The position numbers and the translations under genes are program-made. The notes below the pieces were generated by a model. That model had not been told where the DNA came from. It searched no databases and was given only the letters and a program-made list of their open reading frames with translations. 19,668 bases of DNA from Candidatus Phytoplasma sacchari. GTDB taxonomy: Bacteria > Bacillota_I > Bacilli_A > Acholeplasmatales > Acholeplasmataceae. Where the stretch lies: NCBI RefSeq assembly GCF_009268105.1, contig NZ_VWXM01000010.1, positions 1-19,668 of the forward strand, given 5' to 3'. Positions 1 to 7,504 of the stretch are shown in pieces (position 1 is the first letter of the stretch; each line of letters begins with the position of its first letter).

Positions 1-21
1 TCCTGATATCCCTGCCATCAT
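1..21. other. GC-richer sequence at window edge, possibly an RNA or CDS end
   Basis: About half of these 21 bases are G or C, unlike the sequence that follows. Two readings fit. On the plus strand it could be the 3' end of a tRNA: a pyrimidine at 1, C at 2 (equivalent to the invariant C61), seven acceptor bases, a discriminator G at 14 and CCA at 15-17. On the minus strand it could be the start of a gene beginning ATG ATG GCA GGG (MMAGISG), though no Shine-Dalgarno sequence precedes it. The window edge prevents a decision. Confidence 0.25.
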
Positions 22-24
22 ATA

Positions 25-133
25 TTTTTTCTTAAAAAAAAGATTTTATTTTTTTATTTCTTTTTTCTTAAAAAAAAAGATTTTATTTTTTTATTTCTTT
101 TTTCTTAAAAAAAAAGATTTTATTTTTTATTTC
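25..133. repeat. Tandem repeat, three units of 36-37 bp
   Basis: Three nearly identical units occupy 25-60, 61-97 and 98-133. They differ only in the length of the A tract (8, 9, 9) and of one T tract (7, 7, 6), which suggests slippage. Each unit has T6-CTT-A8/9-GATTTTA followed by a T-rich end, so each can fold a short T/A hairpin. The array lies directly beyond the 3' end of nrdF. Confidence 0.85.
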
Positions 134-148
134 TTTTTTTTTAAGAAA
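101..148 (-). terminator. Perfect 17-bp hairpin after nrdF
   Basis: The arms at 101-117 (TTTCTTAAAAAAAAAGA) and 132-148 are perfect reverse complements with a 14-nt loop. The structure begins 5 nt beyond the nrdF stop and is the likely terminator of the recA-nrdF side. The 101-117 arm is also part of the third tandem-repeat unit, so the repeat appears to have grown from the terminator. Being A/T symmetric it could act in both directions. Confidence 0.6.
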
Positions 149-152
149 TATT

Positions 153-1211
153 TTAAAAAATAAAATCTTCATCTTTTAAACTTTCGGATATCATTTTTTG
201 ATAACCATTCCCTTTTAAAGAAAAATTATCCATAGTTTTAGTTTCTGTATTTAAACCATTTAAAATGACTGGATTAACATCTTCATGAGGGAATTTTTGA
301 TCAAAACCTAAATTCAATAATGCTTTATTTATATTATAACGAACAAAAATATTAACATCTTCATATAACCCAACTTTATTGTATAATTCTTTAATAATTG
401 ATATTTGCTCTATATAAAGTTTGTCTAATAAATTATCCAACCAATTTTTTAATTTATTTTTTTGTTCTGCAGAAAAACTATTGTATAATTCTCTCGATAA
501 TCTACCTATATAAACTCCATGAATACTTTCATCACGAATAATTAAATTAATAATTTCTCCTGACTGCATCAACATACCTTGTCCATAAAAAAATAATGGA
601 TAATAAAAACCGCTATAAAATAACCAAGTCTCCAAAAAAACAGAAGCTACTAAAGCTTGCCATTTACTTTCATTAAAAATATTATTATCATATTGTTCTG
701 AAAAAAATTTTTTAATAGCAACTTGTTTTTCTAAATTTTCATAAATATCTACTATTATATTTATTATATTTTGAAGATTTTTTTGTTTTTTCCCCCAAGC
801 AAATAATTCTTCAATTTTTTTTTTACTTAAAAAAGTCATAAAAATATTAGAATAACTTTTAGCATGTACTGCGTTTTCCATAGCTCCCATAAAATTTAAA
901 GTTGCTTTTTTTTGATGTTCAAATGATTCAAAAGAACGAAGAATAATAGGCATTCCTATATCGCCTTGATATGTGTCTAAAAATGTTAATATTAAAAGAT
1001 TTTGTGAATAAACTTGTTTTTCTGTCAAAGATAATTTTTCCCAAGTTATCAAATCACTTTGTAAACTAACATCTTCTGGACGCCAAAATTGACTTAAATT
1101 TTGCTCGTAAAAATGTTGTGTATATTTATCTTCAAACTTATTCCAATTTGCACCTTCATATATTTTTTTTTTTTCTTTAAAATTAAAATTATTTTTTTTA
1201 TTTATTATCAT
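153..1211 (-). CDS. nrdF: Class Ib ribonucleotide reductase small subunit
   Basis: NrdF, the radical-carrying beta subunit that with NrdE reduces ribonucleoside diphosphates to deoxyribonucleotides in the cytoplasm. At 352 residues it is slightly longer than B. subtilis NrdF and resembles it closely from memory. Visible metal ligands are D79, E112, H116, E194, E228 and H231, with the radical tyrosine Y120 in ENAVHAKSYSNIF. All six ligands are present, so this is not one of the metal-free class Ie proteins of Mycoplasma. The C-terminal tail (ESLKDEDFIF) matches the part that docks on NrdE. The start is set by an AAGG 9 nt upstream. recA ends 48 bp upstream on the same strand. nrdE and nrdI are not beside it, which is unusual because they commonly form one operon. 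Confidence 0.96.
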   Translation of the reverse strand: MIINKKNNFNFKEKKKIYEGANWNKFEDKYTQHFYEQNLSQFWRPEDVSLQSDLITWEKLSLTEKQVYSQNLLILTFLDTYQGDIGMPIILRSFESFEHQKKATLNFMGAMENAVHAKSYSNIFMTFLSKKKIEELFAWGKKQKNLQNIINIIVDIYENLEKQVAIKKFFSEQYDNNIFNESKWQALVASVFLETWLFYSGFYYPLFFYGQGMLMQSGEIINLIIRDESIHGVYIGRLSRELYNSFSAEQKNKLKNWLDNLLDKLYIEQISIIKELYNKVGLYEDVNIFVRYNINKALLNLGFDQKFPHEDVNPVILNGLNTETKTMDNFSLKGNGYQKMISESLKDEDFIF

Positions 1212-1259
1212 AACTTAAATCCTTACTTTTTATAATAAGTTTTTGAGAAAAATTAAAAA

Positions 1260-2252
1260 TTAATCTAAATTAAAATTTTTTTTAATATCTTTTTCTAATT
1301 TATCTAAAATATCTTTGTTTTTTATGAGAAATTCTTTAGTTTTTTCTTTTCCTTGAGCAATTTGTTTATTTTGATAACTATACCAAGAACCGTTTTTTTT
1401 TATAAAATTAAGAAAAACTGATAAATCTAATATTTCGCTTGTTTTAGATATTCCTACACCATATATTATTTCTATATGTGCAACTTTAAAAGGACAAGAA
1501 ACCTTAGATTTTACAACTTTTACATTAGATTTAATACCTACAATATCATTATCATCACGAATTAATTCTGTTCTTCTTATATCTAACCTTAAAGAAGCAA
1601 AATATTTTAATGCTTTTCCGCCTGGAGTAACTTCAGGACTTCCATACATAACTCCTACTTTTTCTCTTAGTTGATTAACATAAATCACAATGGTATTAGT
1701 TTTTGAAATAATAGCTGATTGTTTTCTCATAGCTTGTGACATCATTCTAGCATGTAACCCCATGAATGAATCTCCAATTTCCCCTTTTAGTTCAGCTTCA
1801 GGAGCTAAAGCAGCAACAGAATCGATAACTATTAAACTCATAACTCCACTTTTAATCAAACTTTCTACAATTTCTAAAGCTTTATCTCCAGAATCTGGTT
1901 GCGAAATAATAAAATTATCTAAATCAATTCCAATTTTTTTGGCATAATTAGGATCTAAAGCATTTTCTACATCTATAAAAGCAACGTTTCCACCTTTTTT
2001 TTGTGCTTCAGCAATAGCATGTAGAGTTAAAGTGGTTTTTCCTGAACTTTCAGGACCAAAAATTTCTATAATCCTACCTTGTGGAAACCCTCCTATTCCT
2101 AAAGCTATATCCAATTTTAATGAACCTGTAGAAATAACTTTTATTTTATCTACTTTTTCAGAATTTAATCTCATGATGCTGCCTTTTCCAAAACGTTGTT
2201 CAATTTCTTTGATTGTATTTTCTAAAATATTTTTTTCATTTTTATCACTCAT
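1260..2252 (-). CDS. recA: Recombinase RecA, full length
   Basis: RecA forms nucleoprotein filaments on single-stranded DNA and drives homologous recombination and repair. The 330-residue protein is complete: Walker A GPESSGKT at 66-73, catalytic E96, Walker B around 140-145 (LIVIDS), Q194 in VNQLREK and loop L2 to G211-G212. The C-terminal SWYSY region and final NFNLD also match B. subtilis RecA. One oddity is N97 where most RecA proteins have histidine (EN instead of EH). It lies between pgsA (118 bp upstream) and nrdF (48 bp downstream); the pgsA-recA pairing is familiar in Firmicutes, where cinA usually sits between them, and cinA is missing here. An AAGG lies 15 nt before the start, and a 26-bp palindrome precedes it. 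Confidence 0.97.
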   Translation of the reverse strand: MSDKNEKNILENTIKEIEQRFGKGSIMRLNSEKVDKIKVISTGSLKLDIALGIGGFPQGRIIEIFGPESSGKTTLTLHAIAEAQKKGGNVAFIDVENALDPNYAKKIGIDLDNFIISQPDSGDKALEIVESLIKSGVMSLIVIDSVAALAPEAELKGEIGDSFMGLHARMMSQAMRKQSAIISKTNTIVIYVNQLREKVGVMYGSPEVTPGGKALKYFASLRLDIRRTELIRDDNDIVGIKSNVKVVKSKVSCPFKVAHIEIIYGVGISKTSEILDLSVFLNFIKKNGSWYSYQNKQIAQGKEKTKEFLIKNKDILDKLEKDIKKNFNLD

Positions 2253-2285
2253 AAAACCAATTTTATTCCTTTTTAAATAATAATA

Positions 2286-2311
2286 TAGTAATTAATTTTA
2301 ATTAATTACTA
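2286..2311 (-). promoter_or_regulatory. 26-bp palindrome upstream of recA
   Basis: TAGTAATTAATT and its exact reverse complement are separated by two T. The element is centred about 46 nt upstream of the recA ATG, in the pgsA-recA gap. It could be an operator, a pgsA terminator stem or a recA leader hairpin. No U-run follows it on the minus strand, which argues against a simple terminator. It does not resemble the Firmicutes LexA box. Almost all A/T, so chance symmetry cannot be excluded. Confidence 0.4.
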
Positions 2312-2370
2312 CATAATAACAAATACCAACTAATTTATCTTTATTTTATATTTTTTTGATTTATAAGAAA

Positions 2371-3039
2371 TTATATGAATTTTGAAAAAATAATTTTGTT
2401 ACTCTTAATAATATAATCTAGTCCAGATAAAATAATAAAAAAAATATTAAATAATATGAATATTTTTATAAATTTAATTAAAAAATCTATATTTTCAATA
2501 TTAAAAATTTTTATCCAAAATTCAACAAATAAAACTAATAAAATGGAAGTAAAAATAAAAAAAGTTTTTATTTTACCTAAAAAAGAAGAATCAATAATTT
2601 TTTTTTGTTCAAAAGCAACGCAACGCACACCCATTATTAAAAAATCCCTAAAATTACTAATAATGAAAAAACTTAAAATAAAATATTCTAATTTTTTGTT
2701 TATATCTGGAAAATTTGTTGTTAATATTCCTTTTCGACATAAAATATAGAGATATATTTGAGAAATAAAAACAAGTAATTTATCAGCTATAGGATCAAAA
2801 AATTTTCCGAAAATAGTTTGTTGTTTAAATTTTCTAGCGATAAAACCATCTAAATAATCTGTAAAAATTGCTAAAATGAAAATCATTCCGAAATAAAATT
2901 TAAAATTGTTAATTGAATAGTTATAAGATGATAAATTTTTAAAATTAAATTGAAAATACAAAAAAGGCAACATAAAAAAGACTAAAATAATTCTGAAAAT
3001 AGTTAATAAATTAGCTGAGATTTTTATTATATTTTTCAT
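2371..3039 (-). CDS. pgsA: CDP-diacylglycerol-glycerol-3-phosphate 3-phosphatidyltransferase
   Basis: Integral membrane enzyme that makes phosphatidylglycerophosphate from CDP-diacylglycerol and glycerol-3-phosphate, the committed step to phosphatidylglycerol and cardiolipin. The full CDP-alcohol phosphotransferase signature D-x2-DG-x2-AR-x8-G-x3-D-x3-D is present at D61, D64-G65, A68-R69, G78, D82 and D86. The N-terminus has the usual N-LLT-x2-R motif (residues 10-16), and several hydrophobic segments flank the signature. At 222 residues it is slightly longer than typical. Phosphatidylglycerophosphate synthase is preferred over other family members because of the close link to recA, but substrate choice cannot be read from sequence alone. 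TTTAAAAAAGG lies 16 nt upstream of the ATG. Likely first gene of the pgsA-recA-nrdF group. Confidence 0.9.
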   Translation of the reverse strand: MKNIIKISANLLTIFRIILVFFMLPFLYFQFNFKNLSSYNYSINNFKFYFGMIFILAIFTDYLDGFIARKFKQQTIFGKFFDPIADKLLVFISQIYLYILCRKGILTTNFPDINKKLEYFILSFFIISNFRDFLIMGVRCVAFEQKKIIDSSFLGKIKTFFIFTSILLVLFVEFWIKIFNIENIDFLIKFIKIFILFNIFFIILSGLDYIIKSNKIIFSKFI

Positions 3040-3666
3040 TATTTTATGTTGTTTTCCTTTTTTAAATTTATATTTTTGTTCTAAATGAAATAAATTTTCT
3101 GAATTTAAAGTATAAAAAAATATTTAATAAAAATAATCTGTCTTTTTAGATTAAAAGATAATTTTTTTAACATATACATTTTTAATTATAACATTTAATT
3201 TGAGTCATATTATATTTATAATTATTATTAAAAATATTTGTATTTTTTTAAAAAAATATATAATTATAGAATACAATAATTACACTAATTTGTTGGAATT
3301 AATAATTAAAAATAAAAATAAAATTATTATTTTTATATTAGTTATTTTTTATATTAAAAAAATTTTATCTTAAAGTAATTTTTAAAAATAATAATTTTTA
3401 AAAATATAAATTATTTTATTTTATTTAAAAAAATAAATCACGAATACAAATTTTTTTATAATCAAGTAATATTAGTTATAATAATTAATAGATAATATTA
3501 ATAAATAAAGTATAATTTAAACATATTAAAAAGAAAATGTAATTTTATGTAATTTTCATGAAACGATTAATTTCTCACACAATTAATTTGTAAAATTACT
3601 TTTTTTAAACAGTTAAAAATAACTTTTTATTAATAAAATAAGAAGAAAGATTAAAAAAATATAATA
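3040..3666. other. 627-bp divergent intergenic region, pgsA / rpsT
   Basis: An extremely AT-rich gap between two divergent genes, so it should carry promoters in both directions. A and T are balanced on the two strands, unlike the region near 13.6-14.3 kb, and I see no decayed coding sequence, tRNA or DnaA-box cluster. TATAAT occurs at 3511-3516 and 3477-3482, pointing towards rpsT, but without a convincing -35 box. The rpsT-proximal end contains the structured leader described separately. Confidence 0.6.
3549..3624 (+). promoter_or_regulatory. Nested hairpins in the rpsT leader
   Basis: GTAATTTT (3549-3556) pairs with AAAATTAC (3592-3599), and inside it ATTAATT (3566-3572) pairs with AATTAAT (3581-3587) around a loop TCTCACAC. 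A separate small hairpin AGTTA-AAAA-TAACT (3611-3624) with following T residues resembles a weak intrinsic terminator. Together they lie 43-118 nt before the rpsT ATG. This could be an attenuation or autoregulatory leader, as some ribosomal protein genes have; S20 control by this means is inference. It is also the most G/C-bearing part of the gap. Confidence 0.35.
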
Positions 3667-3945
3667 ATGGCAAATATAAAGCAACAAAAAAAAAGAAATA
3701 AAACTAACGAAAAACGTAGATTACAAAAAGCTGCTTTTAAATCTTCTACTAGAACGTTTATCAAGAAATTTAAAAAATTAGTTGATGTTTCTGAAATAGA
3801 AAAAGCTAATAATTTTTTAAATTTAGTAAATAAAAAATTGGATAAAGGTGTAGTTAAAGGTATTTTTCATTCTAATTTTGTTTCTAGAAAGAAATCTAAT
3901 TTATCTAAAGTGTTAAATAGTAAGAAAAAAGAATTATCTTCTTGA
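3667..3945 (+). CDS. rpsT: 30S ribosomal protein S20
   Basis: Small basic ribosomal protein that binds 16S rRNA and assists early 30S assembly. The 92-residue protein starts with the family pattern MANIKQQKKRNKTNEKRR and retains KKLDKGVVKGIFHSN, equivalent to the usual KKLDKAASKGVIHKN segment. Length is normal for the family. No strong Shine-Dalgarno is visible; the nearest purine stretch is AGAAGAAAGA at 3641-3650, about 16 nt away, but the start is fixed by homology. It ends in TGA, evidence that TGA is a stop here. A 16-bp A/T palindrome (3945-3960) overlaps the last base of the stop codon. Confidence 0.96.
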   Translation: MANIKQQKKRNKTNEKRRLQKAAFKSSTRTFIKKFKKLVDVSEIEKANNFLNLVNKKLDKGVVKGIFHSNFVSRKKSNLSKVLNSKKKELSS

Positions 3946-4012
3946 ATTATTTAAATAATTAAAAATATAACAAAATAAAAATATGTTTTAAAAAAGGTAA
4001 ATTTCATAAAAA

Positions 4013-5284
4013 ATGTTAAAATTAAAGTTTGTAGTACAAAATATAGATTTGGTTATAAGTAAGTTAAAAAGAAGAAATGATGATTTTTCTTACTTAAAAA
4101 GATTAATCAATTTGAATGAAAAAAGAAAAGAAACAATTTTTAAAATAGAAGAGATAAGATTTAAACAAAATAGATTTTCTGATGAAATTGAAAAATTTAA
4201 AAAAAAAAACGCATCAATTTCCGAAATATTACAAGAAAATAAATCATCTGTTAAAAAAGAATTGAAAGAATTAGAATATTTATTAAATAAAATAAAAATT
4301 GAAATATATGAAATATTATATAAAACACCAAATATACCACATGATTCCGTTCCTTTAGGAAAAAATAGTGAAGATAATTTAGAAATTTATAGATTTTCAA
4401 CAAATTATAAGAAAGATTTTTTATATAAAGATCATACAGAATTAAATAAAAAATTAGGGATTTTTGATTTTGAAAGAGCGACAAAAATTACAGGTAGTAG
4501 ATTTGTAGTATTGAAAGGAATGGGAGCTAAATTAGAAAGATCTTTAATTAATTTTATGATAGACCATCATATAAAAAAAGGATATAAAGAAATAATTACT
4601 CCTTTTATTGTTAATGAAAAGTCTATGTTCTCTAGCGGACAATTACCTAAATTTAAAAGTGATCTTTTTGAAATAAACATTAATGAAAAAAAATGGTATC
4701 TGAATCCCACAGCTGAAGTACCTATAATTAATTTACATAGAAATGAAATTTTAGATATAAAACAATTACCAATAAAATATGTTGGTTTTACTACTTGTTT
4801 TAGACAAGAAGCTGGAGCAGCAGGAAAAGATACTAAAGGTATTTTTAGACAAAAACAATTCAATAAAGTAGAACTGATACAGTTTACAGAACCTAAAAAT
4901 TCATACAAAGTATTAGAAAAAATGTTAAATGATTCAGAAGAAATTTTAAAAGAATTAAAAATACCTTACAGAGTTGTGCTTTTATCTACTGGAGATTTAG
5001 GATTTAACATGAGTAAAACATATGATATAGAAGTTTGGATGCCAGGTCAAAATAAATATAGAGAAATAGCATCTATTAGTAATGCAGAAAATTTTCAAGC
5101 AGTAAGAGCAAATATTAAATTTAAAAATAAAGAAGTAAATGAATATGTTCATACTTTAAATGCTTCTGCATTAGCTATTGGACGAACTATGATTGCTATT
5201 TTAGAAAATTATCAAAATAAAGACGGAAGTGTTACAATTCCTAAAAATCTTGTGCCTTATATGGGAGTAAATAAGATTTACTGA
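4013..5284 (+). CDS. serS: Seryl-tRNA synthetase
   Basis: Class II aminoacyl-tRNA synthetase that charges tRNA-Ser with serine. The 423-residue length is typical. Residues 1-105 form the long lysine/glutamate-rich helical arm that binds the tRNA. The catalytic core shows TAEVP at 233-237, motif 2 FRQEAGAAGKDTKG at 263-276 and motif 3 near the end, within ALAIGRTMIAILENYQ. The C-terminus GSVTIPKNLVPYMG is the family ending. The start is the first ATG after an in-frame stop at 4007-4009. TTTTAAAAAAGG lies 15 nt upstream. I saw no T-box leader in the 67-bp gap after rpsT. Stop is TGA. Confidence 0.97.
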   Translation: MLKLKFVVQNIDLVISKLKRRNDDFSYLKRLINLNEKRKETIFKIEEIRFKQNRFSDEIEKFKKKNASISEILQENKSSVKKELKELEYLLNKIKIEIYEILYKTPNIPHDSVPLGKNSEDNLEIYRFSTNYKKDFLYKDHTELNKKLGIFDFERATKITGSRFVVLKGMGAKLERSLINFMIDHHIKKGYKEIITPFIVNEKSMFSSGQLPKFKSDLFEININEKKWYLNPTAEVPIINLHRNEILDIKQLPIKYVGFTTCFRQEAGAAGKDTKGIFRQKQFNKVELIQFTEPKNSYKVLEKMLNDSEEILKELKIPYRVVLLSTGDLGFNMSKTYDIEVWMPGQNKYREIASISNAENFQAVRANIKFKNKEVNEYVHTLNASALAIGRTMIAILENYQNKDGSVTIPKNLVPYMGVNKIY

Positions 5285-5344
5285 CATACAAATGATATAA
5301 ATTTATTTTTTTATTTAAAAAAAATTTTATAAAATAACATTTTA

Positions 5345-5395
5345 AATTGATCAAAAAAAAGATTATTAATTTTTTAGAATTTTTATAGATCAATT
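5345..5395 (+). promoter_or_regulatory. Inverted repeat upstream of ftsH
   Basis: AATTGATC (5345-5352) is repeated in inverse as GATCAATT (5388-5395), 35 nt apart and ending 24 nt before the ftsH start. As DNA it could be a pair of operator half-sites; as RNA it could close a 5'-leader loop just before the AAAGGA ribosome site at 5407-5412. Either role is inference. Confidence 0.25.
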
Positions 5396-5419
5396 AATAG
5401 ATTTTTAAAGGAAATATAT

Positions 5420-7297
5420 ATGAAAAAATTACCAAACAAAATAAAAAAAATAAATATCATACATATAGTAGTGATTATCTTATTAATAGGATTATCAAGG
5501 TCTTTATATTATAAATTTGAAAGAAATTCAAAAGAAAATAATGATAATGCTCTAGAAATAATAAATAATTTGGAAAATACACAAAAAACAGATATCAAAA
5601 TAAAAAAGATTAAAACAACTTTAATCAAATCATTACCAGCTTTTTACAGAATGAAAGTCGAATATAAAGATGGTAAGGAAAAAACTTATAATTTTGTTGA
5701 TCAAAATACTTTGAATAAAATAAATTCTTTAGCTCTTGGCTTGTTTCAAGATGATATTTCTCAATTTTTACCAGCAACAAAAGAATTGGAAGAAAGTTTT
5801 GGTTTCCAACCTTTTTTCAGATCAATGGAAATATGCTTTGCAATTTTGATAATTTATTATGCTTTTGATTTGTTTAAGCAAACAACAGGTAAATTTATGG
5901 ATCAATTTAACGATAAACATAAAAAACAACCAAATACAAATAATATTAACCAAAAAAAACTAACTTTTAAAAATGTTGCAGGAGCCGAAGAAGAAAAAGA
6001 AGAAATGCAAGAAATAGTAGATTTTTTAAAAGATCCAAAAAAATATTCTGATTTAGGAGCTAGAATCCCAAAAGGAATTTTATTATCTGGCCCTCCCGGA
6101 ACAGGTAAAACATTACTAGCTAAAGCTTTGTCAGGAGAAGCTAATGTTCCTTTTTTTGCAACATCTGGTTCTGAATTTGTCGAAATGTTTGTTGGTTTAG
6201 GAGCTTCACGTATTAGAAATTTATTCCAAACAGCTAAAAGAAATGCTCCTTGTATTATTTTTATAGATGAAATTGAAACACTTGCTAGAAAAAGAAGAAT
6301 GTCTTATGGAAACAGTGAACAAGAACAAACTTTAAATCAACTTTTAATTGAATTAGATGGTTATAATCAAAATACAGGTGTTATAGTAATAGCAGCTACT
6401 AATCAACCAGATTTTTTAGATTCTGCTATTTTAAGACCTGGACGTTTTGATCGTCAATTCATAATTAATTTACCTACTGTAAAAGATAGAGAAGCGATAT
6501 TAAAATTACACGCATCTAACAAAAAAATTGATCCAGAAGTAAATTTAGAAGAATTAGCAAAACAAACACCTGGTTTTAGTGGTGCTCAATTAGAGGGTAT
6601 TTTAAATGAAGCAGCTTTGTTAACAGCTCGTAAAGGATTAAAACTAATAAATAAAAAAATAATAAGTGAAGCTGTAGATCGTATTTTGATAGGTCCTGCA
6701 AAAAAGAGTAAAAAATATTCACAAAAAGAAAAAAAATTAGTGACTTATCACGAAGCTGGACATGCTATTATTGGATTAAAAATACCAGAAGCTAAAAAAG
6801 CACAAAAAATAACAATAATACCTAGAGGAAATGCTGGTGGTTATAATTTAATGCTACATGAAGAAGAAACTTTCTTCTTATCTAAAACGCAACTTTTAGC
6901 TGAAATTACAGTTTGTTTAGGTGGTAGAGCTGCTGAAGAAATATTTTTAGATGATATTTCCAACGGAGCATATTCAGATTTAAAACAAGCTACTCAAATT
7001 GCCAGAATGATGGTTACTAAATATGGTATGAGTAGTATTGGTTTGGCTCAATTTTCTGAGGATGAACAACAATTTCATAAAAGTTTTTCAGATCCTAAGG
7101 CTTTAGAAATAGATCAAGCTATACAAGATATTATATCCAATTGTTATGAATCAGCAAAGAAAATTATTTCTGAAAATAAAGAATTACTAATTAAAATTGC
7201 TAATTATTTATTTGAGTTAGAAACTTTGTCTAAAAAAGATATTGAAGAGATATGTAATACTGGTAAAATTGATTGGTTTGAAAAAGAAAAAAAATAA
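5420..7297 (+). CDS. ftsH: ATP-dependent zinc metalloprotease FtsH
   Basis: Membrane-anchored AAA+ protease that extracts and degrades misfolded membrane proteins and selected soluble regulators. The N-terminus has a membrane segment at about 12-30, an extracytoplasmic domain and a second membrane segment at about 136-152. The AAA domain shows Walker A GPPGTGKT (224-231), Walker B IIFIDE (279-284) and the second region of homology AATNQPDFLD...RPGRFDR (325-345). The zinc protease has HEAGH at 444-448 and the probable third ligand D520. Length 625 residues is normal. Walker B continues as IETLA where IDAVG is usual, a mild divergence. A normal AAAGGA site lies 7 nt before the ATG. An inverted repeat is in the leader. 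Phytoplasmas are known for multiple ftsH copies; only one is seen here. Confidence 0.97.
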   Translation: MKKLPNKIKKINIIHIVVIILLIGLSRSLYYKFERNSKENNDNALEIINNLENTQKTDIKIKKIKTTLIKSLPAFYRMKVEYKDGKEKTYNFVDQNTLNKINSLALGLFQDDISQFLPATKELEESFGFQPFFRSMEICFAILIIYYAFDLFKQTTGKFMDQFNDKHKKQPNTNNINQKKLTFKNVAGAEEEKEEMQEIVDFLKDPKKYSDLGARIPKGILLSGPPGTGKTLLAKALSGEANVPFFATSGSEFVEMFVGLGASRIRNLFQTAKRNAPCIIFIDEIETLARKRRMSYGNSEQEQTLNQLLIELDGYNQNTGVIVIAATNQPDFLDSAILRPGRFDRQFIINLPTVKDREAILKLHASNKKIDPEVNLEELAKQTPGFSGAQLEGILNEAALLTARKGLKLINKKIISEAVDRILIGPAKKSKKYSQKEKKLVTYHEAGHAIIGLKIPEAKKAQKITIIPRGNAGGYNLMLHEEETFFLSKTQLLAEITVCLGGRAAEEIFLDDISNGAYSDLKQATQIARMMVTKYGMSSIGLAQFSEDEQQFHKSFSDPKALEIDQAIQDIISNCYESAKKIISENKELLIKIANYLFELETLSKKDIEEICNTGKIDWFEKEKK

Positions 7298-7325
7298 TTA
7301 AAAGAGAAAATATAGATAATTTTAA

Positions 7326-7427
7326 AAAAATAAAAGAAGAAAAAAAGAAGAAAAAGAATCAATTATTTATGATGATAAAACAGAAAAAATTAATAAAAAA
7401 ATTTATTTAATATATAATTTAGAATAA
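7326..7427 (+). other. Short coding-like tail after ftsH, no start codon
   Basis: In a frame different from ftsH, 33 lysine/glutamate-rich codons are open and end in TAA at 7425-7427 (KEEKESIIYDDKTEKINKK within it). There is no ATG at the beginning. It may be the remnant of a longer FtsH C-terminus lost by frameshift, or chance in purine-rich DNA. The rest of the 207-bp ftsH-rluD gap shows nothing recognisable. Confidence 0.2.
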
Positions 7428-7504
7428 AATTATAATGTTAATAAAATTAAAATATATTATTGATTCTAATAGAAAAATTTTATATCAAAGGTTATTTTAT
7501 TCAA

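Noticed and set aside
25..133. CRISPR array
   Set aside because: The units abut each other with no spacers, are low complexity, and no cas genes are present.
864..876. NrdF E112-x3-H116 spacing, where E. coli NrdF has E-x2-H, suggesting a lost metal ligand
   Set aside because: B. subtilis NrdF has the same MENAVHAKSYS sequence and is a normal dimetal class Ib protein; all six ligands are present.
1690..2280. Plus-strand frames opposite recA
   Set aside because: They are antisense shadows of a well-supported gene and have no family resemblance or ribosome site.
3945..3960. AATTATTTAAATAATT palindrome overlapping the rpsT stop as a terminator
   Set aside because: It has no G/C pairs, no loop and no clear T-run; such sequences are expected by chance here.
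7460..7504. N-terminal extension of rluD from a TTG
   Set aside because: The extension is not part of the family, and an ATG with a ribosome-like AAAGG upstream lies at 7505.
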